Positions 1 through 8,970 of a stretch of 64,000 nt of DNA are shown piece after piece. Source of the DNA: Halichoerus grypus. Lineage: Eukaryota > Chordata > Mammalia > Carnivora > Phocidae. The DNA is taken from positions 95,743,283-95,807,282 of the forward strand of contig NC_135723.1 in assembly GCF_964656455.1 (NCBI RefSeq), written 5' to 3'. Positions within the stretch are counted from its first letter, which is position 1. The number at the start of each line of letters is the position of its first letter. The notes under the pieces are model-generated. The model was not told where the DNA came from. It saw nothing but the letters and a program-made list of their open reading frames with translations, and searched no databases. The translations under genes and the position numbers were made by a program.

Positions 1-1261
1 CTCCCTCTCAAGTGCTCTCTCTGCTTGCTCCGGGCAAGGGAGTCCAATGCAAGTGGTAGGGAAGGAGATAGATGGCTTCGTCAGTAAGTGCTAAAAATAC
101 TGGATGCTCTTATGAAGACAATCCATTATAACTTTCTATTGTTTTTTTTTCCTACTTAAATTTTGTCCTGAATCTCTCTGACTGATTTCCCTAGTATTAA
201 ACTTTGTAAGATGGGTGCATATGTGGTTTCTGATTCTTCTGTACCCCTGCATCCAGATCCAGACCTACATATGCCTGTATCCCAATCACCACTCGGCACG
301 TACCCACTGGTGGATGACCGTGTCCAGCAGGAGAAGCTCCCAAGGAATGCAGGCTTTCCGGATGTTTGTCAAGGCAGCTCAACTGCCATGTCCATTTTCT
401 GGCTCTTAGTTTAAAATGCTCTATTATCTGAATGTTAAAAAGAGAATGTATAGGTTTTCTTTGTCAAGATGTCTTCGCCGGGTCTAAGCATTTTGTTCCT
501 GTTTCATTGTTCTTCAATAGGATCCTAGTGTTTTACCCTATTAACAGCAACATTCATTCCAGTATAAAACACACCAAAACTTTAATTGCATGAGTCCATT
601 TTAGGGTATGTACCAATCCTATGTGAAGTGGCTAACATGCACAACTTTTATGTTTCATCACACCTGGTGCAAGTTTAAAGCCTTAGAAAATAAATCCCAG
701 GCACCTTTATATTCAGTCTGTTGAAAAAGAATGTTATCAGTCTTGCTGTGATTTTTCATTTTGATGTTATCTCACTATATCCTTCTAAAATTTCTCCAAA
801 GGAAATGACTGTCAGACCCGTGTCTCAGAAAACTAGTCAATCAGTAATTAATCATTGGTGAATTGTCAGATCATCTATAAACTAGCCAAGAACATTATAA
901 GCAATGTTTATCCTAAAATATCAATTTCTCTTCCTCAGAGAAATAATTATATTTTAAGGTTTCTTGTGGAAACCTGTCTCTGAACACTCAAGCATCAGTG
1001 ACTGGGTTTGGTGCTCTATGCATAAGGTGCATAGGCCTCATGCCATGTGCTATAAAGAAAACCTCAAGATTTATGAAATATAGGTGAAATAAGGTTAAAC
1101 TCATAATAAATTTAATTAAATTCAATATGGCTCAATATAAATATATAAAGGGGGTAGAAGTTAGTGTTTATCAGGTGAACTGAAAAGAGAATAACTGCTA
1201 TGACATTTACTATACTGGCATTTTGTAGAAAATTGCATCTTGTAAGAAGGAGAAGAGCTGT
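1..1261. other. Non-repeat AT-rich sequence, no gene seen
   Basis: The region is AT-rich with short T and A runs. Reading frames are short and overlap each other (for example three overlapping frames of about 65 codons at 197-414), and none looks like a known protein. No SINE head, L1 motif or LTR signal was recognised. It is probably old neutral sequence. Confidence 0.5.
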
Positions 1262-1870
1262 ATTTGAAGGGAATCAGAACATGCCACCCAAAACAGGCCA
1301 CTTTGGCACACTGATTATTTTGAGCAGAAGGCACTTAAGAAATAGCAGAGGCAGGAAGGGCTCTCTGACCTCCCCCTTTGTACCCAAAAGTTGGGCATAC
1401 ATTTCCCATGAGTCAGGTGCCCTCCCTGCACCATGAAGAGAACATTCTTTTCACTGGAGACAGGGAGTTGATGCCAAGATGAATCTGTATAAACAGACCT
1501 AATAAAATAACCCTTTACTTCCATTCATTCCCCCCATGTATTTCCTAGTCACTCTGCCATAATTTACTGCTCCTAGCCAAAATGCCTTTTTCCTTTGTCT
1601 TGACAAGTCTCCACAATTTATTGTTCTTCGTTAAAATGGTATATAAACTCTCAGGCCTGTGTATTTCTTTGGGTCTTCATTTCTTATACATGAAGGTTTC
1701 CATGTGTACATAAAAATATTAACATTAACTAAAATGTGTATGCTTTTCTCCTGGTCATCTGTTTTCTGTCCATTTGAGTCTCAGGCTCTCACCACAGAAC
1801 ATAAGAGGGTAGAGGAAAAGTCTCCCTCCCAACCTTCTGCCCAGAATCTCAAATGGATGGGTAGCATTTG
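1262..1870 (+). mobile_element. LTR-like element (endogenous retrovirus-derived), plus orientation
   Basis: The stretch has the order expected of a retroviral LTR: a U3-like part starting near GAAGGGAATCAGAACATGCC, a TATA-like GGTATATAAACTC near 1637, then GGGTCTTCATTTC and an A-rich AAAATATTAA segment before a CT-rich end. I recall similar long terminal repeats in mammals but cannot name the family. A diverged piece of the same U3-like start recurs at 2961-3013. No gag, pol or env sequence lies beside it, so it would be a solitary LTR. Both boundaries are uncertain. Confidence 0.5.
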
Positions 1871-1992
1871 AGAAGGAGGAAAGCATTTTGCACAAAGTCT
1901 CCATTTGTTAATTCCTCTAAATATTAAAAAAAAGAGACAGAAAAAAATCTTTTTTTTGACGTGAGCTAATATAGTACTAATATCAAAACCTC

Positions 1993-2175
1993 GGGGCGCC
2001 TGGGTGGCTCAGTCGTTAAGCGTCTGCCTTCGGCTCAGGTCATGATCCCAGGGTCCTGGGATCGAGTCCCACATCGGGCTCCCTGCTCGGCGGGAAGCCT
2101 GCTTCTCCCTCTCCCACTCCCCCTGCTTGTGTTCCCTCTCTCGCTGTGTCTCTCTCTGTCAAATAATAAATAAAA

Positions 2176-2212
<37 letters not shown>
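1993..2212 (+). mobile_element. Can-SINE (tRNA-Lys-derived), young subtype
   Basis: A full-length SINE. The head is GGGGCGCCTGGGTGGCTCAG, the body has the CATGATCCCAGGGTCCTGGG variant, followed by a CT-rich segment, AATAAATAAAATCTTT and about 34 A residues. AAAACCTC just upstream (1985-1992) recurs directly after the A-tail, giving a short target-site duplication. The long pure A-tail suggests a fairly recent insertion. Confidence 0.95.
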
Positions 2213-2215
<3 letters not shown>

Positions 2216-2216
2216 C

Positions 2217-2960
2217 AAAAAAATCTAGTTATTTAAGATACCTTCAAGAAATATACAATAATTAGTGATAAATTTGATAAAAGATTACAGGAGATGTCAA
2301 CTAAAAATTATAAAACATCGCTGAGAGAAATTAAGTCCTACGGAGGAAATACACTGTGTTCTTTGGCCAGAAGATGCAATATTGTTAAAGAGATCAAAGC
2401 TAGAGTATTTACACTACCTGGTTCTAAGACTAATTATAAAGCTAGAATAACTAAGACACTATAGTATAGGATATAGTTAGTCATAGAGATCAGTGGAACA
2501 AAATGGAGAGTCCAGAAAAAGGCCCATACATATAACAATTGATTTCAACAAAGATTTCAAGGCAATTCAGTTGGGAAAAAAAATCAACAAACGGTGTTGG
2601 AAAATAGGATAACCATTTGCAAAAATATGAACTTCAAGCCTTAACTCATCATTTACAAAGATTAATTCAAGATGGACCATGGATCTAAATATAAGAGCAA
2701 AAGCTCTGAAACTTTTAGAAAATGATACAAGAAAACATTTTAATGACCTTGGGTTAAACAAAGATTTCTTAAGTAAGACACAAAAAGCATGAGTTATAAA
2801 ATTTTAAAAAAAATCAATAAATTTGATTTCATTAAAATTAGAAACTTTTGTTTTTCAACAGAGACTGTTAAGGAAATGAAAAGGCAGACGCAGACTGGGG
2901 ACAGTATTTGCAAAACAGATATCCAAAAAAAGGACTCATATCTAGAATATACAACTGAAT
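2217..2960 (+). mobile_element. Old L1M-type LINE fragment, ORF2 3' part
   Basis: The text follows the C-terminal part of L1 ORF2 at nucleotide level: 'GATCAGTGGAACAAAATGGA', 'AACGGTGTTGGAAAATAGGA', 'GACCATGGATCTAAATATAA' and 'GGACTCATATCTAGAATATA' appear in canonical order. Many frame breaks make it non-coding. The SINE at 1993-2212 abuts its 5' side. It is far more decayed than the L1 at 11.4-12.8 kb. Confidence 0.8.
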
Positions 2961-3013
2961 AGTTGAAGGGAATCAGAACAGGGCACTCAAAATAGGTCAC
3001 TTTAGCACATTGA
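2961..3013 (+). repeat. Fragment related to the LTR-like element at 1262
   Basis: TTGAAGGGAATCAGAACAGG followed by CACTCAAAATAGGTCACTTT matches 1263-1320 at roughly 80-85% by eye. It is the 5' edge of the same U3-like sequence and is fused directly to the direct-repeat unit at 3014. Confidence 0.6.
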
Positions 3014-3131
3014 TTTTTGGGGTAAAATAAATGAGCACATATGTGTACCATGTCAGAAGACAAACTACAAATAAATTTACAATACATACAAGTTCAATAG
3101 GCCTAAGAGAAAAAAGTCCTTTCACGCAACT
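3014..3131 (+). repeat. Direct repeat, copy 1 (partner 4635-4755)
   Basis: A 118-bp block beginning TTTTTGGGGTAAAATAAATG and ending TTTCACGCAACT is repeated 1.6 kb downstream with about 10 differences. The flanking sequences of the two copies are unrelated after the shared end. It may be part of an unrecognised repeat family or a local duplication. Confidence 0.8.
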
Positions 3132-3142
3132 TTGCATATATA

Positions 3143-3480
3143 ACTCCTAACTCTCGAATATCAAGACCAATGGTCCAATAAAAAAACAGGCAAAAGATAT
3201 GAACCATGGTTTTTTCAACTGTGGTGTTTATAGACAGTTTGGGTTGGATAATAATCTCACTGTGGAAGGTTGTCTTGTGCACTGCAGGATGTTTAGCCTC
3301 TCCAATTTTACCCAGTAGATGTCAGTGGGATCCCTAGCAGTGGGAACCTAAAAGGTCTTCAGACATTGCCAGTGGCCCCATGGGAAGCAAAACTGCCGCA
3401 AATGAGAACCACTGACTTCAATGAACTTTACCAAAGAAGATATACAGATGACAAACCCATACAACCTATGGTAATCAATT
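3143..3480 (+). mobile_element. L1 fragment interrupted by a MER20-like element
   Basis: Before the insertion the text reads AAAAACAGGCAAAAGATATG. After it comes TTACCAAAGAAGATATACAG. These are adjacent in L1 ORF2 ('caaaagatatgaacagacatttcaccaaagaagatatacagatg'). The interrupting DNA is the hAT-like element at 3208-3414, which is therefore younger than this L1 copy. Confidence 0.7.
3208..3414 (-). mobile_element. MER20-like hAT-Charlie non-autonomous DNA transposon
   Basis: Read on the minus strand it starts CAGTGGTTCTCATTTGCGGC and contains the MER20 landmarks 'GGGCCACTGGCAATGTCTGAAG' in diverged form, 'ATCTACTGGGTAAA', 'CTAAACATCCTGCAGTGCAC' and an ending like GTTGAAAAAACC. The length of about 207 bp agrees with a near-complete MER20 of roughly 220 bp. 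It sits inside an L1 relic. Confidence 0.75.
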
Positions 3481-4634
3481 AAAAACTACTGAAAAAAATG
3501 GGAGTATTTGATAAAGTTATATAATATACAAATATTAACAAGATAGAAAATATGAAAAAACAATGAAAGGTAAGATTTTACACTCAACTGCAACAAGTTT
3601 TATACATAAGCTTGAAAAGAAATGTACTGAACTTACATAAAGGAAGCTATAAAATGTTACTGAAGGGGCATGAAAGAAGGTATAAATAAATATATGCCTG
3701 GAGAACAAATTAAAAGTATGAAAAATTCCCCTAATCTTAATTATAAACTCAGTGAAATTGCAATAAAAGTAAGATTTTCTTTAGGAACAAAATAAAACAA
3801 TTCTAAAGCTCACTGAAAGCATAGAAGAATACCAAGGAAAGTATGTGGAGGAATAAGCTATACTTTTCAAAAACAGTACAGGGATAGGAAAAATGCATAG
3901 AAAAATCACAGGGATTGATCATATATACTTGGATATTGTATGTTTGATAAAGGCAATGTTTTCAATTGCTAAGCACATGGGGAACTGACGGACGAGTTGT
4001 AAGCAAACCAGCCAGTAATTTGGAGGAGAAAATGGCATCAGTCCCCTACATTACTTCTTACCCTCAAATGAACTTCAAATGATCCACACCAGAATTTTAA
4101 ATGAGAACAAAAAACAGGAAAAAAAAAAAAGAAGAAAATACTTGGATAGTTTTACACTTTTGACAGGAGGAAAATCTATTACAGATAAAGACATATAAGA
4201 CTACTAAATCTGAGTGCATAAAACTGAAACATCTTTAGCTAATTTATACGTATCTAAATGAATAAATCTCAAAGACATGCTGTTCAGTAATAGAAGTCTG
4301 AATATTACATAAAACTTGCTTATTTACATAAGATATTTTAAATACAGAAAGCAACATAATGTGTATAGAAACACATGCAGGCATTCAAAAATACATAAAA
4401 AGTTTTAGAAGGATGTAGAGCATTTTATCACTCAGGAAGATAAATGAGGTCTGGTGTGGTGGTCTGGAAGACTAGCTTTTCTTGTAATGTTTTAAATGTT
4501 TTATTTCTTAAAGTTAAAAAAAGAACTGGAAACAAAAACAAAGAACTGTGAATTCTGGATGGTAGCAATGTGAAGGAGAATTATATTATTTTTCTACATT
4601 TCTGCATTTCAAAAAAATTCTTCAAGATTCAAAG

Positions 4635-4755
4635 TTTTTCGGGGTGAAATAAATGAGCACATATGTGTGTACCACATCAGAAGACAAACTACAAATCAAT
4701 TTATAATACATAAAAGTTAAATAAGCCTAAGAGAAAAAAGTCATTTCACGCAACT
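4635..4755 (+). repeat. Direct repeat, copy 2 (partner 3014-3131)
   Basis: TTTTTCGGGGTGAAATAAAT through TTTCACGCAACT repeats the 3014-3131 block with about 90% identity, including the shared GCACATATGTGT and CAGAAGACAAACTACAAAT segments. After the shared end the text diverges at once. Confidence 0.8.
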
Positions 4756-4929
4756 GAAAAGATGAACAATCCAACAGAGAATGAGTAGGCAATTAAAAAA
4801 TTTATAAAGCCTATAATTATAAGAAAAGATGCGCTATTTCCCTAATAAGTAATAATTTCCCAAGTAATCAAAATGACACTTTCCTCCACTAGACTGGCAA
4901 AGAAAATTCATTTTGGTAAGTATGTGAAT

Positions 4930-4973
4930 ATAGATATACACACACATATACATACACACATATGTATATATAT
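4930..4973. repeat. Imperfect AT/CA dinucleotide microsatellite
   Basis: Alternating TATACACACACATATACATACACACATATGTATATATAT-type sequence, imperfect throughout. Confidence 0.8.
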
Positions 4974-5204
4974 CTCATGATCCAGCCATCTGACTTCTGG
5001 ACATTGAGTCCTCTTGACTACTCACATAAATACATATACAAGGGTTTTGGCTACGGTAGTGTAATAAAAAAAAAATCTAGACGTAATCCACATATATATC
5101 AAACTAGAGTTGGTTTAATATGTCATGGTAACTCTAAGCAACATGATGCTATGTGTGCATTAAACAATTTTGTTGGCTCTTTATTTGTAAAGTAAGGCAG
5201 AATA

Positions 5205-5430
5205 TATTTGAGAATACATAACATGTTTGCAGGGATAAAAGCAAAAGAGTATATTTATTTTGAACATTTTTTGGTTAAAAATATACATATAGACATCCAA
5301 GAAGCTCAAGGGATTCTAAGTAGGATGAAATCAAAGAGACCCACACTGAAACACACTATAATCAAAATGAGGAAAGACAATGCCCAAAGGAAAATCTTAA
5401 AAGCTGCAAGAGAGAAATGACCTTTCACAA
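5205..5430 (+). mobile_element. L1M fragment, ORF1-proximal type
   Basis: 'CATCCAAGAAGCTCAAGGGA', 'AAGAGACCCACACTGAAACA', 'CACTATAATCAAAATGAGGA' and 'CTTAAAAGCTGCAAGAGAGA' occur in the order found in old L1M elements. This piece would continue the same L1 region seen at 15.6-15.7 kb. It is open over about 70 codons by chance only. Confidence 0.7.
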
Positions 5431-5645
5431 TGGATCATAAATACACGCATATACACCCACACACACAGAGTAACAAAGGCATAAAGTTCTAGGAAGATAA
5501 ACACCAAATTTTTGGAAGCAATTACCTATGGCAGGTAGATCATGATGGTACTGCATTTTCTATGTTTCATTACTTTGATAAAATAGTTTTTGCAAAGAAT
5601 AAATTTTTTAATGTTGATTTTAAATTTTATTTATTTATTTTGTAG
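5431..5645. other. Non-repeat spacer ending in an acceptor-like tract
   Basis: Short unique sequence with a small imperfect CA run near 5455. The last 30 bases are T-rich (TTTTATTTATTTATTTTGTAG) and look like a polypyrimidine tract plus AG acceptor for the candidate exon that follows. Confidence 0.4.
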
Positions 5646-5725
5646 GAGCTCATAATCAAAGACATGGATGGCAAGTGGCATGGGAACCTGAAGAGAATTT
5701 CTGAAGATTTTAAAGGTGGAAGAAG
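5646..5725 (+). other. Candidate 80-nt exon (unproven)
   Basis: The block is preceded by a T-rich tract ending TTTTGTAG and followed by AAG/GTAATA, a good match to a 5' splice site. One frame is open across all 80 nt and reads ELIIKDMDGKWHGNLKRISE followed by DFKGGR. The other two frames contain stops. I do not recognise the peptide. Base composition is more balanced than in the flanks. Chance pairs of splice-like sites are common, so this could be a decoy, a non-coding RNA exon or a real coding exon. Confidence 0.22.
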
Positions 5726-7373
5726 GTAATAAAGTAGTATGTGATTTTTCAAGCAATGTGCTAGAATATTTTATTCTAGATGAAGAGATTTTGTGGTAAT
5801 TACTAATGGTCTAAATTAATGCAGTGCTGCCTTAAGTTCTTGACTGCCCTTCTAAGTACAAGTAACTGTAAAGAAACAAAAAAAAATTCTATGCTTTTCT
5901 ACCTGAATACAGTATTTGAAATATTATATATATGCAAAGTAGGTCATATTTCATCCAAGTTGTCATCAATTCATCCAATTCTTGACATGATATATAATTT
6001 TTAATGATGTGCAGAAATATTCTGAGTACTCTATCCAAAATCATCTAAGTATTAATAAGACCAAAAGTTACAATGACACACTAAATATAACCAAAACTTA
6101 GGGCAATATTTCCTCCTTTTCTATCACAAAATAGATAACTTTCACTCACAAAAACACAGTATAGGCAGCAAATGAGTATTTCCCGTGGCATCTTCTGATA
6201 AGTAGTACCACTGCCAACCTCAACAAATTCCCAAGACATTTTAAAATGAGCAATTTAGTTGCCAGCTCCAAAATAAATCATTTTATTTATGCAAAGGCTA
6301 AGACAGTCTTAGATAAATGGTAGAATGTTTGCCTCCTTTCTCTCTGTGCCCGGGCCTGAGGTATCTGACAGTCATCCCAACCAATCCCCTTGAAAGTCCA
6401 AGATCAGATTCATTCCCAGTATCTGTCATCTCTAGTGGAGTACCCCGAGTGCTCTTTCAGTCCATTCTACTCCAAGTGAATTCAAAACAGGACACTGGAT
6501 TATTCCACTAGTTAGAGTCTTTTAATTTACTAAGAAATGTGCTCTATTTCCCACAAAATATATAAACTGAGTTTGTACTGCAGATTCCTGATATGGATTC
6601 CCTTCCTGTGAGGCTGAGGACTGCCTTAGTAGTTGGTATTTAAAGAATTAAAACCCAAGAGTATGCATTCAACTAAGGAAATGGTTGATTTGGGGTGGCT
6701 TGTGAAGGAGTAATTTGATACCATCCCCCACAACTTGATAATGATAGGGACAATGTACTTTGTCACTTTATTAGGAGAAACTCTGTAGAACTGTTCAAAG
6801 TTTGGGCCCACATACAGGACACACCTTATATTGTCCTGCATCTCTACTATAGAAACAGTACTTCGGAAAGGCTGGAAAATAAAAAAAAATTACCCATAAT
6901 CTTATTACTCTAATTAAATATATTTTCCCTCTTTCAATCTTTATGCATGTATGTGATTTTTTGTTTAGCATAATCCAATCATGGCATGTGCAATTTTATA
7001 TTTTAATATTTATCTTTCAAAAGAAAAATGGTTTCTCAATGAGCAATTTTCATTGTCATCATGATAGAGTAGCCTTTTCAAGAAAGATGGGAAGGAAAAT
7101 ATTTTAAAATCTAATCAGATATTTATAAATCTAGTATTCTGTTCTTTTGGGGATATTTTGGAATCTCAGCAAGTGTAGATCTACATTTCCTTCCTGATTC
7201 TGCTCTCAGTAAATGACTCCGGGTCTACCCCATAGCGCCATATTCTTGCTGGAATAAATACAGCTTCAAATGTATCTGGTAGATACTTGCACTTTTTTTT
7301 TTTTTTTTCATTTAATCTCTGCTGTGGCTGTCCTTTTACATTTCTATTTTTACTATGTTTTCTGATGGCCCAC
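5726..7373. other. Non-repeat AT-rich sequence
   Basis: No SINE or L1 motif is recognised. Reading frames are short. The segment at 6880-7020 (AAATTACCCATAATCTTATT then ATGCATGTATGTGATTTTTT) resembles a widespread old mammalian repeat that I cannot name. A T-run lies at 7293-7308. Confidence 0.4.
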
Positions 7374-7600
7374 TTTTTTTTTTTAAGATTTATTTATTTT
7401 AGAGAGAGAGAACGGGGGACAGGAGGGGCAGAGGGAGAGAGAGAAAGAGAATCTCTGGGAGACTCCCCACTGAGCATGGACCGCCCCCCCCCCCCCCCAA
7501 CGCAGGGCTGGATGCTGGGCTTGATCTCACAGCCCTGAGAACATGACCTGAGCTGAAATCAAGAGTGGACGCTCAACCAACTGAGCCACCCAGGAGCCCC
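7374..7600 (-). mobile_element. Can-SINE, old subtype, minus strand
   Basis: On the minus strand it starts GGGGCTCCTGGGTGGCTCAG, has the old-subtype body TCTTGATTTCAGCTCAGGTC and GTGAGATC, then a CT-rich region and AAATAAATAAATCTT with an A-tail. A diverged target-site duplication, TCTGATGGCCCACTTT upstream and TCTGATAGTTCACTTT downstream (13 of 16 match), brackets it. A C-run of about 15 lies inside at 7484-7498. Confidence 0.92.
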
Positions 7601-8970
7601 ATCTGATAGTTCACTTTCTAGTTGTTTCTTGCTATTTTTAAGAACCAGCTTTGTGACTACTTAACAATTTTGTCATTTTTAATTTCTCCTTTGATTGTTT
7701 TTCTTTCATTTGACTTCCTTAGCTACACTGCATTATTCTATTTGTAGCTTGAGTTAAAAACAGATTCACATTTTTAAAATTTTTCTTTATTTACTTTAAA
7801 GATTTGAGAGAGAGAGAGAAAGAAAGAACCCGTGGGGGGTAGGGGAAGAGAGAGAGAATCTCAAGCAGATGCCCTACCGAGCAGGAAGCCTGACATGGGG
7901 CTTGATCTCATGACCCATGAGATCATGAATCGAGCTGAAACCAAGAGTCAGACACTTAACCGACTGAGCCTCCCGGCTGCCCCCCTTTTTTTCATTTTTA
8001 GAATGCAAGTATTCAAAGCTACATATTTTCCTGAGCAAACCTGACTGTATCCTATGATATGTAGGTGATTTTTTTTTTCAGTTCTTATAATGTATAAATA
8101 TTCCTTTTGATTCAAAAGTTGTTAAAGAGTACATTTTTACTTTCCACAATGTGTTGTTATGAATTAATGAATTATTGTAAGTTTTAGTTTTATTGTATAG
8201 CATCAGAATATGGAATGTGTAATTTTTTTTTTTTTGGAATGTATACTTTTTATTTCAGAGACAAAGTGGATTTTTTTTGGCATTTAATTTTGTGAATTTC
8301 CAAGGTGGTTTAAAAAATAGTTCTGTTATTTTCATCATATGCTTATACATAGGGATTGTATTTCATATGGACACATACATATTTATATATATATATCTAT
8401 CTCTTTATCGGTTATGCAAAACTTACTAATAATTCAGATCTTTTACCTCTTTTTGCTTGTTTCCTTGATCTGTCATGAGCTGACAGGGGTTAATTAAAGC
8501 CTGTCATCACTACTGTGTTTGTCAGTTTCTTTCACTTTCTTGTAATATGTGCTTTATGGATTGTGGTGCAGTAGTATTTAGGTATGTACTTATACTCTCA
8601 TTATGCCCTTAAATATTATAAATTCCTCATTCATATCTCTCTTGACATAGTTTGTCTTGAATCCAACTGTGTCTAATGAAAATTCGAACAGCTTTATTCT
8701 TGTTAGTACTTTTAACTTGGTGTGCATTTAAGCTTTCTGGGTCATTTTGCTTTAAATGGCTCTCTTGTAGTCAGTATATAGATTTTTTTTACCCCATTTT
8801 TAAACATTTTAGATTAATTTTGTTTACTCATGTGTTTGGTTTTAGTTCTTATTTTGGGTTTGAAGTTAGAAATCGCCCAACATACATTCTTACAAAAAAT
8901 GTGTGTCCATCCTCTAGAATAAAAATTCTTGAATAGGACCACCTTTATTAATTTCTGAATCCTTTACAGT
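7601..8970 (-). mobile_element. Old L1M-type LINE, ORF2 region, minus strand
   Basis: The T-rich plus strand is the complement of L1 ORF2: 'GTGCAGTAGTATTTAGGTATGT', 'CTCTTGTAGTCAGTATATAG' and 'TGAATCCAACTGTGTCTAATG' fall in the region complementary to the endonuclease and linker part of ORF2. It has many indels and no useful frame. A Can-SINE at 7790-7984 lies within it. Confidence 0.55.
7790..7984 (-). mobile_element. Can-SINE, old subtype, minus strand
   Basis: Minus-strand head GGGGCAGCCGGGAGGCTCAG (mutated), then GTGTCTGACTCTTGGTTTCAGCTC in diverged form, CATGATCTCATGGGTCATGAG, CT-rich segment and a decayed A-tail near 7790. It has no clear target-site duplication, consistent with age. 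It sits inside the minus-strand L1M relic. Confidence 0.88.

Larger units (their letters stand above)
3481..5200 (+). mobile_element. Ancient L1M/HAL1-like relic, very diverged
   Basis: A-rich plus-strand sequence with scattered L1 3'-half echoes: 'CACTTTCCTCCACTAGACTGGC', 'GATCCAGCCATCTGACTTCTGG' followed by 'ACTCACATAAATACATATACAAGG', and 'CAACATGATGCTATGTGTGCATT'. These correspond to the well-known L1 order 'cccagcaattccacttct...aatactcacac...gcagccatt'. Boundaries and subfamily are not resolvable by eye. It contains a dinucleotide stretch at 4930-4973 and the direct-repeat copy at 4635-4755. Confidence 0.5.

Noticed and set aside
1993..2070. tRNA-Lys-like A and B box sequences at SINE heads
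   Set aside because: They are the tRNA-derived promoters of Can-SINEs. They lack a proper cloverleaf and occur in seventeen dispersed copies, so none is a tRNA gene.
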